Origin: an uncultured Clostridium sp.
GTDB lineage: Bacteria > Bacillota > Clostridia > TANB77 > CAG-508
Direction of reading: 5' to 3'
NCBI GenBank assembly: GCA_948471035.1
Contig: CAOKRC010000006.1
Coordinates: 1 to 56,813 of the forward strand
Length of the DNA stretch: 56,813 bases
The notes beneath the pieces are model-generated. The model was not told where the DNA came from. It worked only from the letters and a program-made list of their open reading frames with translations, and ran no database searches. Both the position numbers and the translations under genes were made by a program. Shown piece by piece: positions 17,577 to 27,146 of the stretch. Each line of letters begins with the position of its first letter. The first letter of the stretch is position 1.

Positions 17577-18899
17577 TTATTCTTCCTCCTCTTCATATTG
17601 CTCATTAACATTGTGGTTCTTACAAGCTTTTACTTTTACAATTCTTTTATCTTCATTTTCTTCTATTTTATATGTGACCTTTTCAGTTTCTATAACTGGT
17701 TTTTCTTTATCTTCTGGTATCCTACCTAATTTTTCTTGTAAATATCCTGATAATGTATCATAGTCTCCCTCTTCAATTTCCACTTCTAATATTTTACTTA
17801 CATCATCAATATTCATACTACCACTAATTACATAAGTATTTTCATCTATTTTTTCATATTCATTTTCTATTTCGTCATATTCATCATATATGTCTCCCAC
17901 TAATTCTTCTAAAATATCTTCCATTGTAATAAGTCCAGCTGTTCCACCATATTCATCTAGAATAATTGCCATTTGATTATTATTTTTTTGTAATTCTTTA
18001 AATAATTCATCTATTGGTTTTGAACGTGGCACAAAATATGCTGGTTTTATTATGCTTTTCAATTTCATATTTCTTTTACCTTTTACATATTTTAGTAGGT
18101 CTTTCAAGTATAATATTCCTTTAATTTCGTCTATTGTTTCATCATATACTGGTATTCTTGAATATCTATATTCATCTAGTTCTTCTATTAAGTCATTAAC
18201 ATTCATATCTATACTAAGTGCATATATGTCTGTTCTATGTGTCATTATTTCTGCTACTGTAGTGTCATTAAATTCAAATACATTGTTTATAAGTTCTCTT
18301 TCATTTTCTTCAATAGAACCTTTTTCTTCACCCTCGTCTACCATCATTTTTATTTCTTCTTCTGTTACTACTTCTTCATCTTTTTCAGATACACCAAATA
18401 GTTTTGATACTAGATTGGTTGAAGCAGTTAGAAGTTTTACAAATGGTATTGTTAACATATAAATAAATCTTATAATTCCTATTGTAGCAAATGCAATTTT
18501 TTCATAGCTTTTCATTGCAAGTCTTTTAGGAACAAGCTCTCCAAATACTAATGTAAAGAATGATAATATCATAGTAATAATTATAATTGATATACTTTGC
18601 CAAACGGAAATTGAAATCTGTGGTATTATATTATTTAATACTGGTGCTAGTTTACTTGCAAATGCATCTGATGCAAATGCACTAGATAAAAATCCTGCAA
18701 GAGTAATTCCTATTTGAATAGTTGCTAAAAATTTGCTTGGATTTTCAAGCATTTTCAATATTTGCTTTGCTCTTTTATCTCCATTTTTAGCTTGCTTTGC
18801 AACTTTTGCATCATTTAAAGAAATAAATGCAATTTCACTTGCTGCAAAAAAAGCATTTAAAAGTATCAATATAATTAGTACAAAAATCTGTGATATCAT
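17577..18899 (-). CDS. CNNM/CorC-type membrane protein with CBS domains
   Basis: The 440-residue protein has an N-terminal DUF21 (CNNM) membrane domain (residues 1-190; FFAASEIAFISLND and ATIQIGITLAGFLSSAF), two CBS domains (about 205-330; MTHRTDIYALS and LDEYGGTAGLITMEDILEELVG) and a C-terminal CorC/HlyC FAD-binding-like domain. Members act in magnesium or cobalt homeostasis at the membrane; the label hemolysin is historical. The acidic tail ends in five glutamates. Confidence 0.9.
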   Translation of the reverse strand: MISQIFVLIILILLNAFFAASEIAFISLNDAKVAKQAKNGDKRAKQILKMLENPSKFLATIQIGITLAGFLSSAFASDAFASKLAPVLNNIIPQISISVWQSISIIIITMILSFFTLVFGELVPKRLAMKSYEKIAFATIGIIRFIYMLTIPFVKLLTASTNLVSKLFGVSEKDEEVVTEEEIKMMVDEGEEKGSIEENERELINNVFEFNDTTVAEIMTHRTDIYALSIDMNVNDLIEELDEYRYSRIPVYDETIDEIKGILYLKDLLKYVKGKRNMKLKSIIKPAYFVPRSKPIDELFKELQKNNNQMAIILDEYGGTAGLITMEDILEELVGDIYDEYDEIENEYEKIDENTYVISGSMNIDDVSKILEVEIEEGDYDTLSGYLQEKLGRIPEDKEKPVIETEKVTYKIEENEDKRIVKVKACKNHNVNEQYEEEEE

Positions 18900-19097
18900 T
18901 TGATTTACATTTTCCTTTCATTTTATGATTTTTGTAGTCCATTGCTTAAAATGTAAAATTATAATTATTTGCCATGCAGACTTCAATTCACTTCTAAATA
19001 GTTCCACGTGGACGAAAGTGCTTTTTATTTTTCGAACCCCGAGAGAAAAATAAAAATGCCCTACATCTAGCAAGATGGAATGGTAATAAAAAGATCA

Positions 19098-20612
19098 TTA
19101 TTTACTTGCTACTGGTAAAATTGGAACTTTGGCACTATTTAACATTACCATATCTATATAATTTACATAGTCTTTTCTTGTCATACTTAATGTAACATTT
19201 TCTCCATCTATTGTCTTATTTTGTGTAATTACTTCATCTTTATAATTATTATAAGTATTCTCTTTTGTTAAATTTGTTACATTCTTTCTATTAATAGTAT
19301 TTATAAAATTGTTTACATTATGCAAATTAGTTTCATTTATTTCATTAATTACTTCTTTATTTATATTTGTTGTTTTTATATTTGATACTTCTGTTACATT
19401 ATTTTCTGTTACATTTTTGTTTTCTTCTATAATATTTATTTCTTTATTTACAGTTGTAACTTCTTCAGTAGAAGGTTTCATACTTTCTATTTTTGTTTTA
19501 ATGCTTTCTTCACTACCAACTTCAATTTCTATTAATGCTTTGTTTAAACTATAACCATCTATTGTACTTGTTTGTTTTAAATAGTATTTTCCTTCACTTA
19601 AGTTAATACTAATTTTGCCTTCTGCATTTGTTACTAAACCATTTTTTACTACACTTCCATCTTCTTTAATTATAGAAAATACATTTCCTACAATAGGTAA
19701 TTTTGTTTCTTGGTCTTGATTTAATATTTCTATATTATTTTCTATTTCTGCCTTTTCTATAAAAATTGCTGATGAGATAAATGACTCTTTTTCAGCTAAT
19801 AGATATTGGTCTTCTAAAGCGTCTGTTTTTTTGTATATATATAAATATGCATCTTTTCTTTCATAGCTAAATTGGATTTTTATTTCTTGCTCTTTATCTT
19901 TTGGTACTACTAAATAAAATGCATCTCCATCATTAAACATATTTTTTGTTTCATTTGTTAATTTATCTATTATACTAACATCTTCTCCTTGTTGTACTAT
20001 AATATCTCCTGGAATTGTATTTTGAGATTTAATAGTATATTCTTTATATTTATAATTGTTATCTTTTTCATAAGTTTTCCATTTTGCATCATTTCTAGTA
20101 ACATCTACTGTTTCAGGCTTTTCATTAGAAGCATTTTTTAGTATTTTCCTTGTTAAATTTAAAATTCTATTTGCTCTTTCTTCTTCTCCTTTTACAATAT
20201 CATAATATTCTATATTTCTTCCTTCTTTTTTAATATATATTGCTTCTTGTGTTGCAATATATGCTTCTTCTATATTATTTGTTCCTAATTCATCTAATGT
20301 TTTACAACCATATCCATTTTTTAAAATATTTTTTATTTCTGTATCATTGTAAAATTCAATATTGTTGGCAGTAAATGAAGTTGTGTCATTATTTTTCTTC
20401 ATAACATATACTGGCATATTATTATTTGTAAATCTTAGTACAGTTTTTCTTTCTTCATTATTGTATGAATATGGTATACTCGCTTCAACTATGCTAACTT
20501 CAACTTGTTTCCCTACTAAAACTGCTCTACTAATGCTTGAAATATTAATTATGGTAACAATAATTGCCAATATAGTAATTATCTTATTCTTTATTTTATA
20601 TTTTGTTTTCAT
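19098..20612 (-). CDS. Secreted thioester (TQXA) adhesin with SpaA-like domain
   Basis: A signal peptide (residues about 8-30) leads into a thioester domain: Cys103 in NGYGCKTLDEL and Gln122 in AYIATQEAIYI are placed as in TQXA domains, which form an internal Cys-Gln thioester for covalent host binding. A SpaA/prealbumin-like fold occurs near residues 305-365 (VGNVFSIIKEDGSVVKNG, EGKYYLKQTSTIDGYSLN). Then comes an Asn/Thr/Glu-rich linker. The protein ends VPILPVASK, with an LPVAS stub but no membrane helix or basic tail, so standard sortase anchoring is doubtful. The sortase-like gene lies just upstream in transcription order. Confidence 0.8.
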   Translation of the reverse strand: MKTKYKIKNKIITILAIIVTIINISSISRAVLVGKQVEVSIVEASIPYSYNNEERKTVLRFTNNNMPVYVMKKNNDTTSFTANNIEFYNDTEIKNILKNGYGCKTLDELGTNNIEEAYIATQEAIYIKKEGRNIEYYDIVKGEEERANRILNLTRKILKNASNEKPETVDVTRNDAKWKTYEKDNNYKYKEYTIKSQNTIPGDIIVQQGEDVSIIDKLTNETKNMFNDGDAFYLVVPKDKEQEIKIQFSYERKDAYLYIYKKTDALEDQYLLAEKESFISSAIFIEKAEIENNIEILNQDQETKLPIVGNVFSIIKEDGSVVKNGLVTNAEGKISINLSEGKYYLKQTSTIDGYSLNKALIEIEVGSEESIKTKIESMKPSTEEVTTVNKEINIIEENKNVTENNVTEVSNIKTTNINKEVINEINETNLHNVNNFINTINRKNVTNLTKENTYNNYKDEVITQNKTIDGENVTLSMTRKDYVNYIDMVMLNSAKVPILPVASK

Positions 20613-20705
20613 ATTTTACACCTTTTTATAGTAAAAATACTATATCCTTTCTATTTTTGTTTTTGTGTTACAATTTAGCTTATTTTGTCTACAAAACGCT
20701 TCTAT

Positions 20706-20787
20706 GTAGTAATATATTTATTTTAAAAAGTTTCAACTCCTCTGTGGACTCTGCGTACTCCACTTTTAAAAATAAATATATTACCAC
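20706..20787. repeat. Long hairpin, 26-base arms
   Basis: Arms 20706-20731 and 20762-20787 match at 24 of 26 positions around a 30-base, more GC-rich loop. It separates the sortase-like gene from the adhesin gene, and could act as an RNA-stabilising or attenuating structure or be a MITE. Confidence 0.65.
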
Positions 20788-20828
20788 ATTCACGTTAGTT
20801 AGTTCTATAATTTAAATTGTAACTTTTG

Positions 20829-21395
20829 TTAAATTCTAATTTCAGCAGCTTGTACACAACGTCTATTTTCTGGTTCTTCTAGTATTCCAGTAATTAATGT
20901 AATTCTATTATCTTCTGTTTCGCTTAAATAAGACCAATCTGTTTCTTTTATTGTTACATTTGTTGTAACTATATATTCTTTTTTTAAGTTATCTTTAATG
21001 TAAATAATTACATCTCCTTCTACTAAATCTGCTAATTTTTCAAAATAGTTTTCTTTATAACCTGCACTTGCTGCAATTAGTCCTATATTGCCAATTTCTT
21101 TAGATGTTTCTACAAAATGTCCAATGTAATTATTTATCACTTCTCCTGAAGTTCCCTCTTTAATGTCTGCTGAAATATTTATCTTAGGTATAACTAACCT
21201 CCATTCCTCTTCTGTTTCTATATAATTTTTTTCTTTAATATTGTCTTTAGTTACACTTGAATTTGCTTGAATATAGTTATTCTTTAAGCTAAAAATCATA
21301 AGTGTTAAGAAATTTGTCTGTATAAATATAATAACCGCAATAATAAGTGTTATTATACTAATACATCTTTTGCTACAACAATTAGCACACTTCAT
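20829..21395 (-). CDS. Class D sortase-like protein lacking catalytic residues
   Basis: The 188-residue protein has a cysteine-rich start (MKCANCCSKRC), one membrane helix and a sortase fold, recognised from RLVIPKINISADIKEG, YIGHFVETSKEIGNIGLI, FEKLADLVEGDVIIY and NRRCVQAAEI. The normal TLITC motif reads ITLITG, so Gly170 replaces the nucleophile cysteine. The catalytic histidine site (usually AGH) reads AAS, with Ser110. The arginine is kept. The protein should not transpeptidate. It may have become a chaperone or scaffold for the neighbouring thioester adhesin, or it may be decaying, though the frame is intact. Confidence 0.78.
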   Translation of the reverse strand: MKCANCCSKRCISIITLIIAVIIFIQTNFLTLMIFSLKNNYIQANSSVTKDNIKEKNYIETEEEWRLVIPKINISADIKEGTSGEVINNYIGHFVETSKEIGNIGLIAASAGYKENYFEKLADLVEGDVIIYIKDNLKKEYIVTTNVTIKETDWSYLSETEDNRITLITGILEEPENRRCVQAAEIRI

Positions 21396-21940
21396 GCATT
21401 ACATCACACTCCTATCTATTCAATTTTTAATTTTTGGATTTTAATTTAGATCTAAATTTTTTAGAATGCCCCAAAACAAAGTTTGAAACTTTTCTAGAAA
21501 TTAATATGATAATATTATAATATGATTTTTATATTTTGTAAAGAAGTTTTTATCGACAAGAAGTGCCAAAATTCGACTTTTGGCACTTCAAAACTATTCT
21601 ATATCTGGTTATTTCACCTATCTTAAATCGTATCTAGCATTCCTCCTACATTTATTTGTATTTAAAATTTAATAATCTCAATCTTTAATTTTTCCTTATA
21701 CTTTATTTCTAAATCCCTCCTTTGTACCTCTATATTTTACCTATAATTTATGTTCTAATTGTGAATTAATTGTAATGTTTTGGATTATTGTTAAAAAAAT
21801 TGTTACAGTTCAGACTATAATATTATAATTTGATTCTTAAGAACCCCCAGTCGACACCACCTTAAGTAAAGGGGGGTAAATGCTCTCAATATGGGGATTT
21901 GTTAAAAAGTTATTTTGATACACTGGAATAACCTTTTATA
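21396..21940. other. Intergenic stretch with hairpins, no gene seen
   Basis: This 545-base AT-rich stretch contains a perfect 12-bp hairpin (21560-21571 with 21578-21589, loop TTCGAC) without a T-run, and a GC-rich CCCCC...GGGGGG pairing (21844-21848 with 21871-21876) just before the DUF4143 remnant. I see no reading frame with a ribosome site. Confidence 0.6.
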
Positions 21941-22435
21941 TTAATTTATAAATTTTTCTAAATACTCTATCATAAATAATGGAACATTAATTAAATTTCC
22001 ATCTTTAGTTAAATTATTCATTGAAAATCGTATAGAAAAATCATTATTGTATTTTTCATTATATCTTGTTAAACTAATATTATTTGTTGACTTATTTGCT
22101 TTTACTTCTACAGGAATTATTCTATTTTGGTATTGAATCATGAAATCAATTTCGTGTCTATCAAAAGTAAAGTAATTTGGAACTTTGTCCAAAGTAGCAT
22201 TTAGCATATTCAGCACATAGTTTTCACTAAAAGCTCCTTTAAATTCCTCAAACAATTTATCTCCTTGAATTACAATCCTACTGTCTAAATTTGCCATATT
22301 TCTAAGCAAACCCACATCATTCATATAAATTTTAAAAGAACTTAAATCATTATATGCTATTAATGGGAAATCAGTTTTAGTAACATTATAAATCTTGTAA
22401 ATCAAATTTGCATATAAATTAACTCCTTCTATCAT
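21941..22435 (-). pseudogene. C-terminal fragment of an AAA/DUF4143 ATPase
   Basis: The 164-codon frame begins within the family (KIYNVTKTDFPLIAYNDLSS), continues FKIYMNDVGLLRNMANLD and ends with the nuclease-like FDRHEIDFMIQYQNRIIPVE segment of DUF4143. The N-terminal AAA+ ATPase half with Walker motifs is missing, and upstream DNA is non-coding. It is most simply a deleted remnant rather than a working gene. Confidence 0.7.
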
Positions 22436-22872
22436 AATTTCTCGAGATTATGATTTGTCGATTTGAGTTTTTGAATAACATGAGAAAATCTCAAAGGCAT
22501 AGCGATTATAGCAAATAATTTGAAAAATTTATTTTTCAAATTATTTCTTTATAAATATTATGCAAAATGAGATTATAAAATATCTCTTTTGTCCTAAATT
22601 ACCTTTGTAAAACTCTAATACTTTAATTTTTATTATTTTTCAAATGCATCCCTCCCTCTATATATAAGAACACGAAAATTTTATAAAATGATGCATTTTT
22701 TGAAAAAAAGTTAAAATTTTTTATTCAAAATAAATTTTACAGGATCAGAACGATATCTCGATTTCACATAACTGCCTAAAAGCGTGGCTTTTACCAGGGT
22801 GCTATTAAAAATTAAAGCAGTCAATTAGATATCTCAAAGATTTTATATTTTTCATACAGAAAAATACTAATT
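22436..22872. other. Intergenic debris with a terminator-like hairpin
   Basis: A 14-bp stem (22514-22527 with 22532-22545) followed by TTTCTTT may terminate plus-strand transcripts. The segment 22741-22850 is less AT-rich and has AGATATCT-type inverted ends, but I recognise no RNA family and no coding frame. Confidence 0.5.
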
Positions 22873-23599
22873 CTACTTTTTTAAGATAAATATATATTCA
22901 TGTGCAAGTAAATAAAAGTCAAGATTTTTATTCTTCCAATAATCTGACATCTTACAATTATGTTGTTCTTTTATAATTATTTCTTTTAATGTGAAACCAG
23001 TTTGAATAAAAATATTCATGATATAAAAACCTAATGGAATAACATTTTTATTTTTCCTTATGTCTCCAATTAAAACTGCACAATGTTTTTCTTTCTTTAA
23101 GATTCTAAAACATTCTTTTGAAAACAAAGTTATTTGATCCAAAAATTCATTTAATTCTAATCTTGATATATCTTCTTTTATATCTTTACTGTATTTAATA
23201 ATATTAGAATATGGTGGATGTGCAAATATAAAATCTATATAATTATCTGGTATTATACTTTTCAAATTTGTTGAATCTGCTCTTATTAATTTAGGTTCAT
23301 ATAAATTATTACTCTTAAAACTAATTCTTTCTTTTGCTATTTTAAGTGCTTCTACATTTACGTCTATTCCGTATTCCTTTTCTATTAAGTAATTTAGTTT
23401 CTATCATTGTAGTTCCACTTCCACAAAAAGTATCTAATACTATATCTCCTTCTTTTGTATATTTCAGAATTAAATTTCTTGGAACTTGTGGTGAACAATT
23501 TCCTCGATAATCTCCTCTATGCGTTGCCCAATTTCCTCTTTCTTTAAAAGACCATATTGTTGTTTTTTCCAATTCAAATTTTTCTGGTTGATATTTCAA
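22873..23599 (-). CDS. DNA methyltransferase of a DpnII-type system, with one CGGN recoding site
   Basis: The 241-residue enzyme has the SAM motif LDTFCGSGTTMIE first and the catalytic FAHPPYSN (D/N-PPY type, here HPPY) later, so its motif order differs from the Dam-type enzyme upstream. In frame 0 the protein stops nine codons after RKGI. There the codon is CGG at 23371; reading CGGA as glycine gives GIDVNVEALKIAKERI, the expected acidic SAM-binding strand, and the frame runs to 22873. The catalytic half lies wholly after the shift. It follows the restriction gene by 69 bases, with a strong ribosome site, so it belongs to the same system. Confidence 0.88.
23368..23371 (-). other. CGGN glycine recoding site, DNA methyltransferase
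   Basis: ATA CGG AAT in frame 0; ATA, GGA ATA GAC after the skip, giving G-I-G-I-D, the methyltransferase motif after FxGxG. Frame 0 stops nine codons later. Confidence 0.9.
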
Positions 23600-23668
23600 A
23601 TCTATTCCTCCTCATAAATAAAGAGACAACTAACAAAAGTTGCCCCCTCAATTTTTATATTAACTTAC

Positions 23669-24550
23669 CTATTTAAAAATTTCTGTCATTATTCCATTTT
23701 TCATATCATTAATATTGTAAATATTATCCATTTCATTAAAGGTTTCTTCTAAATTATGCCTTGCACTTTTCCATCCCTTTCCATCAGTAATCCATACAAA
23801 AGTTACATCTTTCATATTCTTAAATTCTGTTTCTATCATTTTGTAACTTCTAGCCGTTTCATTTAATTTTGATCCTTGTACTGCATAAAAATTTGTTTCT
23901 ATTACATACAACATCTCATCCGTTTTTACTACAAAATCAAATCTCTTCTCTGCATTTTTATTTTGTGAATTTCCTTTTAATTTTTGTTCTATATGAGATA
24001 AATCGACTCCCCACTTACTCATTATATCTGTTTTTGTATATTCTTTAAAATAATTAAAGTCTCTTACAAATCCAGATTTTAGGAGATAACTTTCTACTAA
24101 ATCCTCCATTGCATCTCCTGTTCTTCCTTTTCTTCCATTAGTATCCATTCCAACCTCAACACCTGTAACATAATCAAAGACATTAGAAATAAGATGGTTT
24201 TCTAACAAATCAAATATTCCTGTTTTTCTCATAAACATTACATATTCATCAATTGAATAATTCATTTGTTTAAAATTATAATAATAGTCCTTAACTGCAT
24301 CTTTTATTATAATAATATTTTCCCTTTTTGCAATTAGTATCGGTATAACACTTAAAACTTTTGGATATTCCATCACTAATTTTCTAAACTCTTCCTCTAT
24401 ATTTTTACTTCCTATAAGTCCTGTTAATAAGTTAAGTTCATTTTTTATTTTACCTACATTTCTATATGCCTTATCAAAATCAGTGTAATATTTCCAACTA
24501 GCAATGCTATCTTCAAATCCTAATAACCATTCTTCAAAATCTCTAGACAT
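23669..24550 (-). CDS. dpnB: DpnII/MboI-type restriction endonuclease
   Basis: The 293-residue protein matches the DpnII/MboI type II endonucleases that cut unmethylated GATC. Visible family parts are the N-terminal DFEEWLLGFEDSIASWKYYT and the PD-(D/E)xK core GVDLSH...KRFDFVVKTDEMLYVIETNFY with an E-x-N-type variant of the last lysine, as in this family. It lies between two methyltransferase genes, all read leftward, the standard three-gene DpnII layout. Confidence 0.88.
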   Translation of the reverse strand: MSRDFEEWLLGFEDSIASWKYYTDFDKAYRNVGKIKNELNLLTGLIGSKNIEEEFRKLVMEYPKVLSVIPILIAKRENIIIIKDAVKDYYYNFKQMNYSIDEYVMFMRKTGIFDLLENHLISNVFDYVTGVEVGMDTNGRKGRTGDAMEDLVESYLLKSGFVRDFNYFKEYTKTDIMSKWGVDLSHIEQKLKGNSQNKNAEKRFDFVVKTDEMLYVIETNFYAVQGSKLNETARSYKMIETEFKNMKDVTFVWITDGKGWKSARHNLEETFNEMDNIYNINDMKNGIMTEIFK

Positions 24551-24589
24551 ATACCTATTCCTCCAATTCTTTATATCTTCTATTTAACT

Positions 24590-25531
24590 TTATAGCTGAA
24601 ATGCCTGTTTTGCTTTCTGAATACATTTATTGTTCTCCTCATAATTTGTTATAACTAACTCTGATATTTTACCTCTAGCTTTGGCATTTGAATTTATCAT
24701 CCTTTTAGCATATATCTCATTTATAAAAAAGTCTTTATATATTGTTTCAAAGAATACATCATCTCTCTTTGTATTTTTAGGATTAGAATTGCTAAGCATT
24801 AGTTTTGCATCTTTATAATTTAACTCTTCAAAATAGTTAGCAAGTTCTTTTTGATTATTATCATCAAAATCCTCCTTTGTATATGATGTAAATGATGATG
24901 TACTGGATAATGGTCTATATGGTGGATCAAAATATACAAAAGTCTTATTATCTATGTATTTATTACTTTCTTTATAGTCTCCATATTGAAATATAACATT
25001 TTCAAATAGTTTAGATAGATTTTTAAAATTCTTTGTATCACATATGCTAGGATTTTTGTATCTACCAAAAGGCACATTAAATTCTCCACTTTTATTTACT
25101 CTGTATAATCCATTAAAGCATGTCTTATTCAAAAATATAAACTCTGTTGCTCTTTTTACGATTAACTTTTCGCTATCAATTTCATATGAATTATATTCTT
25201 TTCTAATTTCATAAAAGTATTTTTGCCTATCTTCTATTTCTAAATCTAAATACTTTTCTTCTTTTTCCTTTAAACATTCTATTAATTTGTCTACATCTGT
25301 CTTTATTACATTATAGCAATTTATTAAGTCTCTATTTATATCAAACGCATAAGCTGTCTTCACATTATACTTTTGTAATATATCTATTAGAACTGCCCCA
25401 CCACCTACAAATGGTTCGACATATTTATTTATTGTTCCATCTTTTAATTCAAATGGGTAATAATTAGTTAACTGTGATATTAAATTTCCTTTTCCTCCTG
25501 CCCACTTTACAAAGGGTTTTACTGTTTCCAT
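24590..25531 (-). CDS. dpnM: Dam-family adenine methyltransferase of the DpnII-type system
   Basis: This N6-adenine methyltransferase (313 residues) protects GATC sites. It opens KPFVKWAGGKGNLISQL with the SAM-binding WAGGKG, has EPFVGGGAVLIDIL, and the catalytic FVYFDPPYRPLS (DPPY). It is the first gene of the restriction-modification operon, which lets methylation precede cutting. A normal codon pattern and no in-frame CGG are seen. GGAGG lies upstream of the ATG. Confidence 0.93.
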   Translation of the reverse strand: METVKPFVKWAGGKGNLISQLTNYYPFELKDGTINKYVEPFVGGGAVLIDILQKYNVKTAYAFDINRDLINCYNVIKTDVDKLIECLKEKEEKYLDLEIEDRQKYFYEIRKEYNSYEIDSEKLIVKRATEFIFLNKTCFNGLYRVNKSGEFNVPFGRYKNPSICDTKNFKNLSKLFENVIFQYGDYKESNKYIDNKTFVYFDPPYRPLSSTSSFTSYTKEDFDDNNQKELANYFEELNYKDAKLMLSNSNPKNTKRDDVFFETIYKDFFINEIYAKRMINSNAKARGKISELVITNYEENNKCIQKAKQAFQL

Positions 25532-25632
25532 TTTTATCCTCCAAATTCAGATATAATATATCATATTTATACATTTTTCACAACAGTATTTAGGCATTCT
25601 TTCAAAATTTTACATAATTTTTGAATTATGTA

Positions 25633-25661
25633 TTGCATTATTTAAATATATGTGTTATACT
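25633..25661 (+). promoter_or_regulatory. Promoter of the GC-rich mini-locus
   Basis: TTGCAT (25633-25638) and TATACT (25656-25661) are 17 bases apart. A perfect palindrome follows ten bases later. Confidence 0.6.
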
Positions 25662-25670
25662 AAAGATATG

Positions 25671-25686
25671 CTAGTAATATTACTAG
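25671..25686. promoter_or_regulatory. Operator-like palindrome
   Basis: CTAGTAATATTACTAG is a perfect 16-base palindrome placed just after the -10 box, at the likely transcription start: a classic repressor position. Confidence 0.55.
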
Positions 25687-25717
25687 TAAAAACATACATT
25701 TTAAGGAGGACTAAATT

Positions 25718-25831
25718 ATGCGGATTAAAATTCCCAAACAGAACAACCTTACACCTAATTTTTTGAAAAAAATCGGTAATCAGATCAGCGGCAACGGCAC
25801 GGTGGCCAGCGGCAAGAACCTGAGGAGGTAA
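25718..25831 (+). CDS. Small basic protein with a CGG second codon
   Basis: A 37-residue frame has a strong AAGGAGGA site 7 bases before ATG. It begins MRIKIPKQNNLTPNFLKKIG, faintly like the start of TnpW-type proteins of conjugative transposons, and ends SGKNLRR. Its second half (GGC, ACG, GTG, GCC, CTG codons) is far more GC-rich than neighbouring genes, which suggests transfer. The in-frame CGG is the second codon. Skipping the C here would give a 15-residue peptide (MGLKFPNR...) and a stop, so this CGG is not a repair-type site. Confidence 0.5.
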   Translation: MRIKIPKQNNLTPNFLKKIGNQISGNGTVASGKNLRR

Positions 25832-25833
25832 CA

Positions 25834-25881
25834 ATGCATGCGGGAGTGGACTTCTGGATTTATTTAGTAATACCAACTTAA
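25834..25881 (+). CDS. Possible 15-residue peptide
   Basis: The reading frame MHAGVDFWIYLVIPT is preceded by a perfect AGGAGGT formed by the last two arginine codons and the stop of the gene before it. It is hydrophobic and ends before a double hairpin terminator. It could be a leader or toxic peptide, or chance. Confidence 0.35.
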   Translation: MHAGVDFWIYLVIPT

Positions 25882-25906
25882 TATTGTAACCAGCAAGCTG
25901 GTAAAA

Positions 25907-25935
25907 CCGGGGAACCATATATGTTCCCCGGCATT
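25907..25935. terminator. Bidirectional terminator between the mini-locus and ftsZ
   Basis: A 9-bp GC-rich stem CCGGGGAAC / GTTCCCCGG (25907-25915 with 25923-25931) is followed by CATTTTT on the plus strand and by TTTT on the minus strand. A second small hairpin (ACCAGC/GCTGGT) precedes it. Confidence 0.85.
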
Positions 25936-25945
25936 TTTATATTTC

Positions 25946-27067
25946 TTATTTATTTAATCCCTTTTTATTTCTTAAAAATGATGGTATGTCTAAATCACTT
26001 GAGTTTGATGAACTGTCTTGTGACGTTGGAATTGAGTTTATTTTTTTATCCCATGCTTTTGTTACTTTTTCTGCTACGCCAATTGTTGATATTGGATAAT
26101 CTTGTTCAAATCCTGTTGCTATAACTGTTATTGAGATTTCATCTCCCATAGATTCATCTATAACTGCACCAAATATTATATTTGCTTCTGGGTCTACACT
26201 ACGTTGTACTAATTCTGCTGCTGTATTTACTTCATGTAGTCCAAGTTCTGCTCCACCAGTAATATTTATAATAACTCCTCTTGCTCCTTCTATTGATGTT
26301 TCTAATAATGGACTTTGTATAGCTTGTTTTGCTGCATCTTCTGCTCTGTTTTCTCCTGCTGCTCTACCTATACCCATATGTGCCATACCAGTATTTAGCA
26401 TGATTGTTTTAACATCTGCAAAGTCTAAGTTTACAAGTCCTGGTACTGCAATTAAGTCTGATATACCTTGTACACCTTGTCTTAAAACATCATCTGCCAT
26501 TTTGAAAGCATCTACAATAGATGTTTTTCTATCTATTATTTGTAATAGTTTATCATTTGGTATTACAACTAATGTATCAACTTTACCTTTTAAACTTTCA
26601 ATTCCACGTTCTGCTTGTGATAATCTTTTTTTACCTTCAAATGTAAATGGTTTTGTAACAACACCTATTGTCAAAATTCCCATCTCTTTTGCAGCAGCCG
26701 CAACTATTGGTGCTGCACCTGTTCCTGTTCCACCACCCATACCAGCTGTTACGAAAACCATATCTGCTCCACGTAACACTTCTGCTATTTCAGATTTGTT
26801 TTCTTCTGCTGATTGAGCTCCTATATCAGGGTTTGCTCCTGCTCCCAATCCTCTTGTTATTTTTTCTCCTATTTGTATTTTTGTTCCAGCTTTTGATTCT
26901 TGAAGAGCTTGTCTATCAGTATTTACAGAAATAAATTCTACTCCTCTGATTCCTGATTCAACCATTCTATTTACAGCATTATTTCCTGCTCCTCCTACAC
27001 CAATTACTTTTATTGTGGCTGTTCCGTCCATCATTTTATCATTGTTTTCTTCGTAATCTACCATCAT
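25946..27067 (-). CDS. ftsZ: Cell division GTPase FtsZ
   Basis: FtsZ polymerises into the septal ring. The 373-residue protein has [14 protein letters not shown] near the start, the tubulin signature [12 protein letters not shown], and [11 protein letters not shown]. The C-terminal tail ends [14 protein letters not shown], the conserved peptide that binds FtsA. GGGAGG lies 8 bases before the first of two ATGs. It is the last gene of the murA-ftsQ-DUF881-DUF881-sbp-ftsA-ftsZ cluster. Confidence 0.98.
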   Translation of the reverse strand: MMVDYEENNDKMMDGTATIKVIGVGGAGNNAVNRMVESGIRGVEFISVNTDRQALQESKAGTKIQIGEKITRGLGAGANPDIGAQSAEENKSEIAEVLRGADMVFVTAGMGGGTGTGAAPIVAAAAKEMGILTIGVVTKPFTFEGKKRLSQAERGIESLKGKVDTLVVIPNDKLLQIIDRKTSIVDAFKMADDVLRQGVQGISDLIAVPGLVNLDFADVKTIMLNTGMAHMGIGRAAGENRAEDAAKQAIQSPLLETSIEGARGVIINITGGAELGLHEVNTAAELVQRSVDPEANIIFGAVIDESMGDEISITVIATGFEQDYPISTIGVAEKVTKAWDKKINSIPTSQDSSSNSSDLDIPSFLRNKKGLNK

Positions 27068-27146
27068 TTTTTCTTCCTCCCAATAATTTTTATTTATTTT
27101 TAAAATTAAAAACTTATTAATTTTATAAAAATTTGCCTACTATTTT

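Noticed and set aside
21843-21877. Riboswitch before the DUF4143 remnant
   Set aside because: There is a C-run/G-run pairing, but no recognised aptamer motif and no intact gene downstream.
25655-25918. 87-codon minus-strand frame across the mini-locus
   Set aside because: It is antisense to a promoter, operator and ribosome-site arrangement on the plus strand and has no ribosome site of its own.
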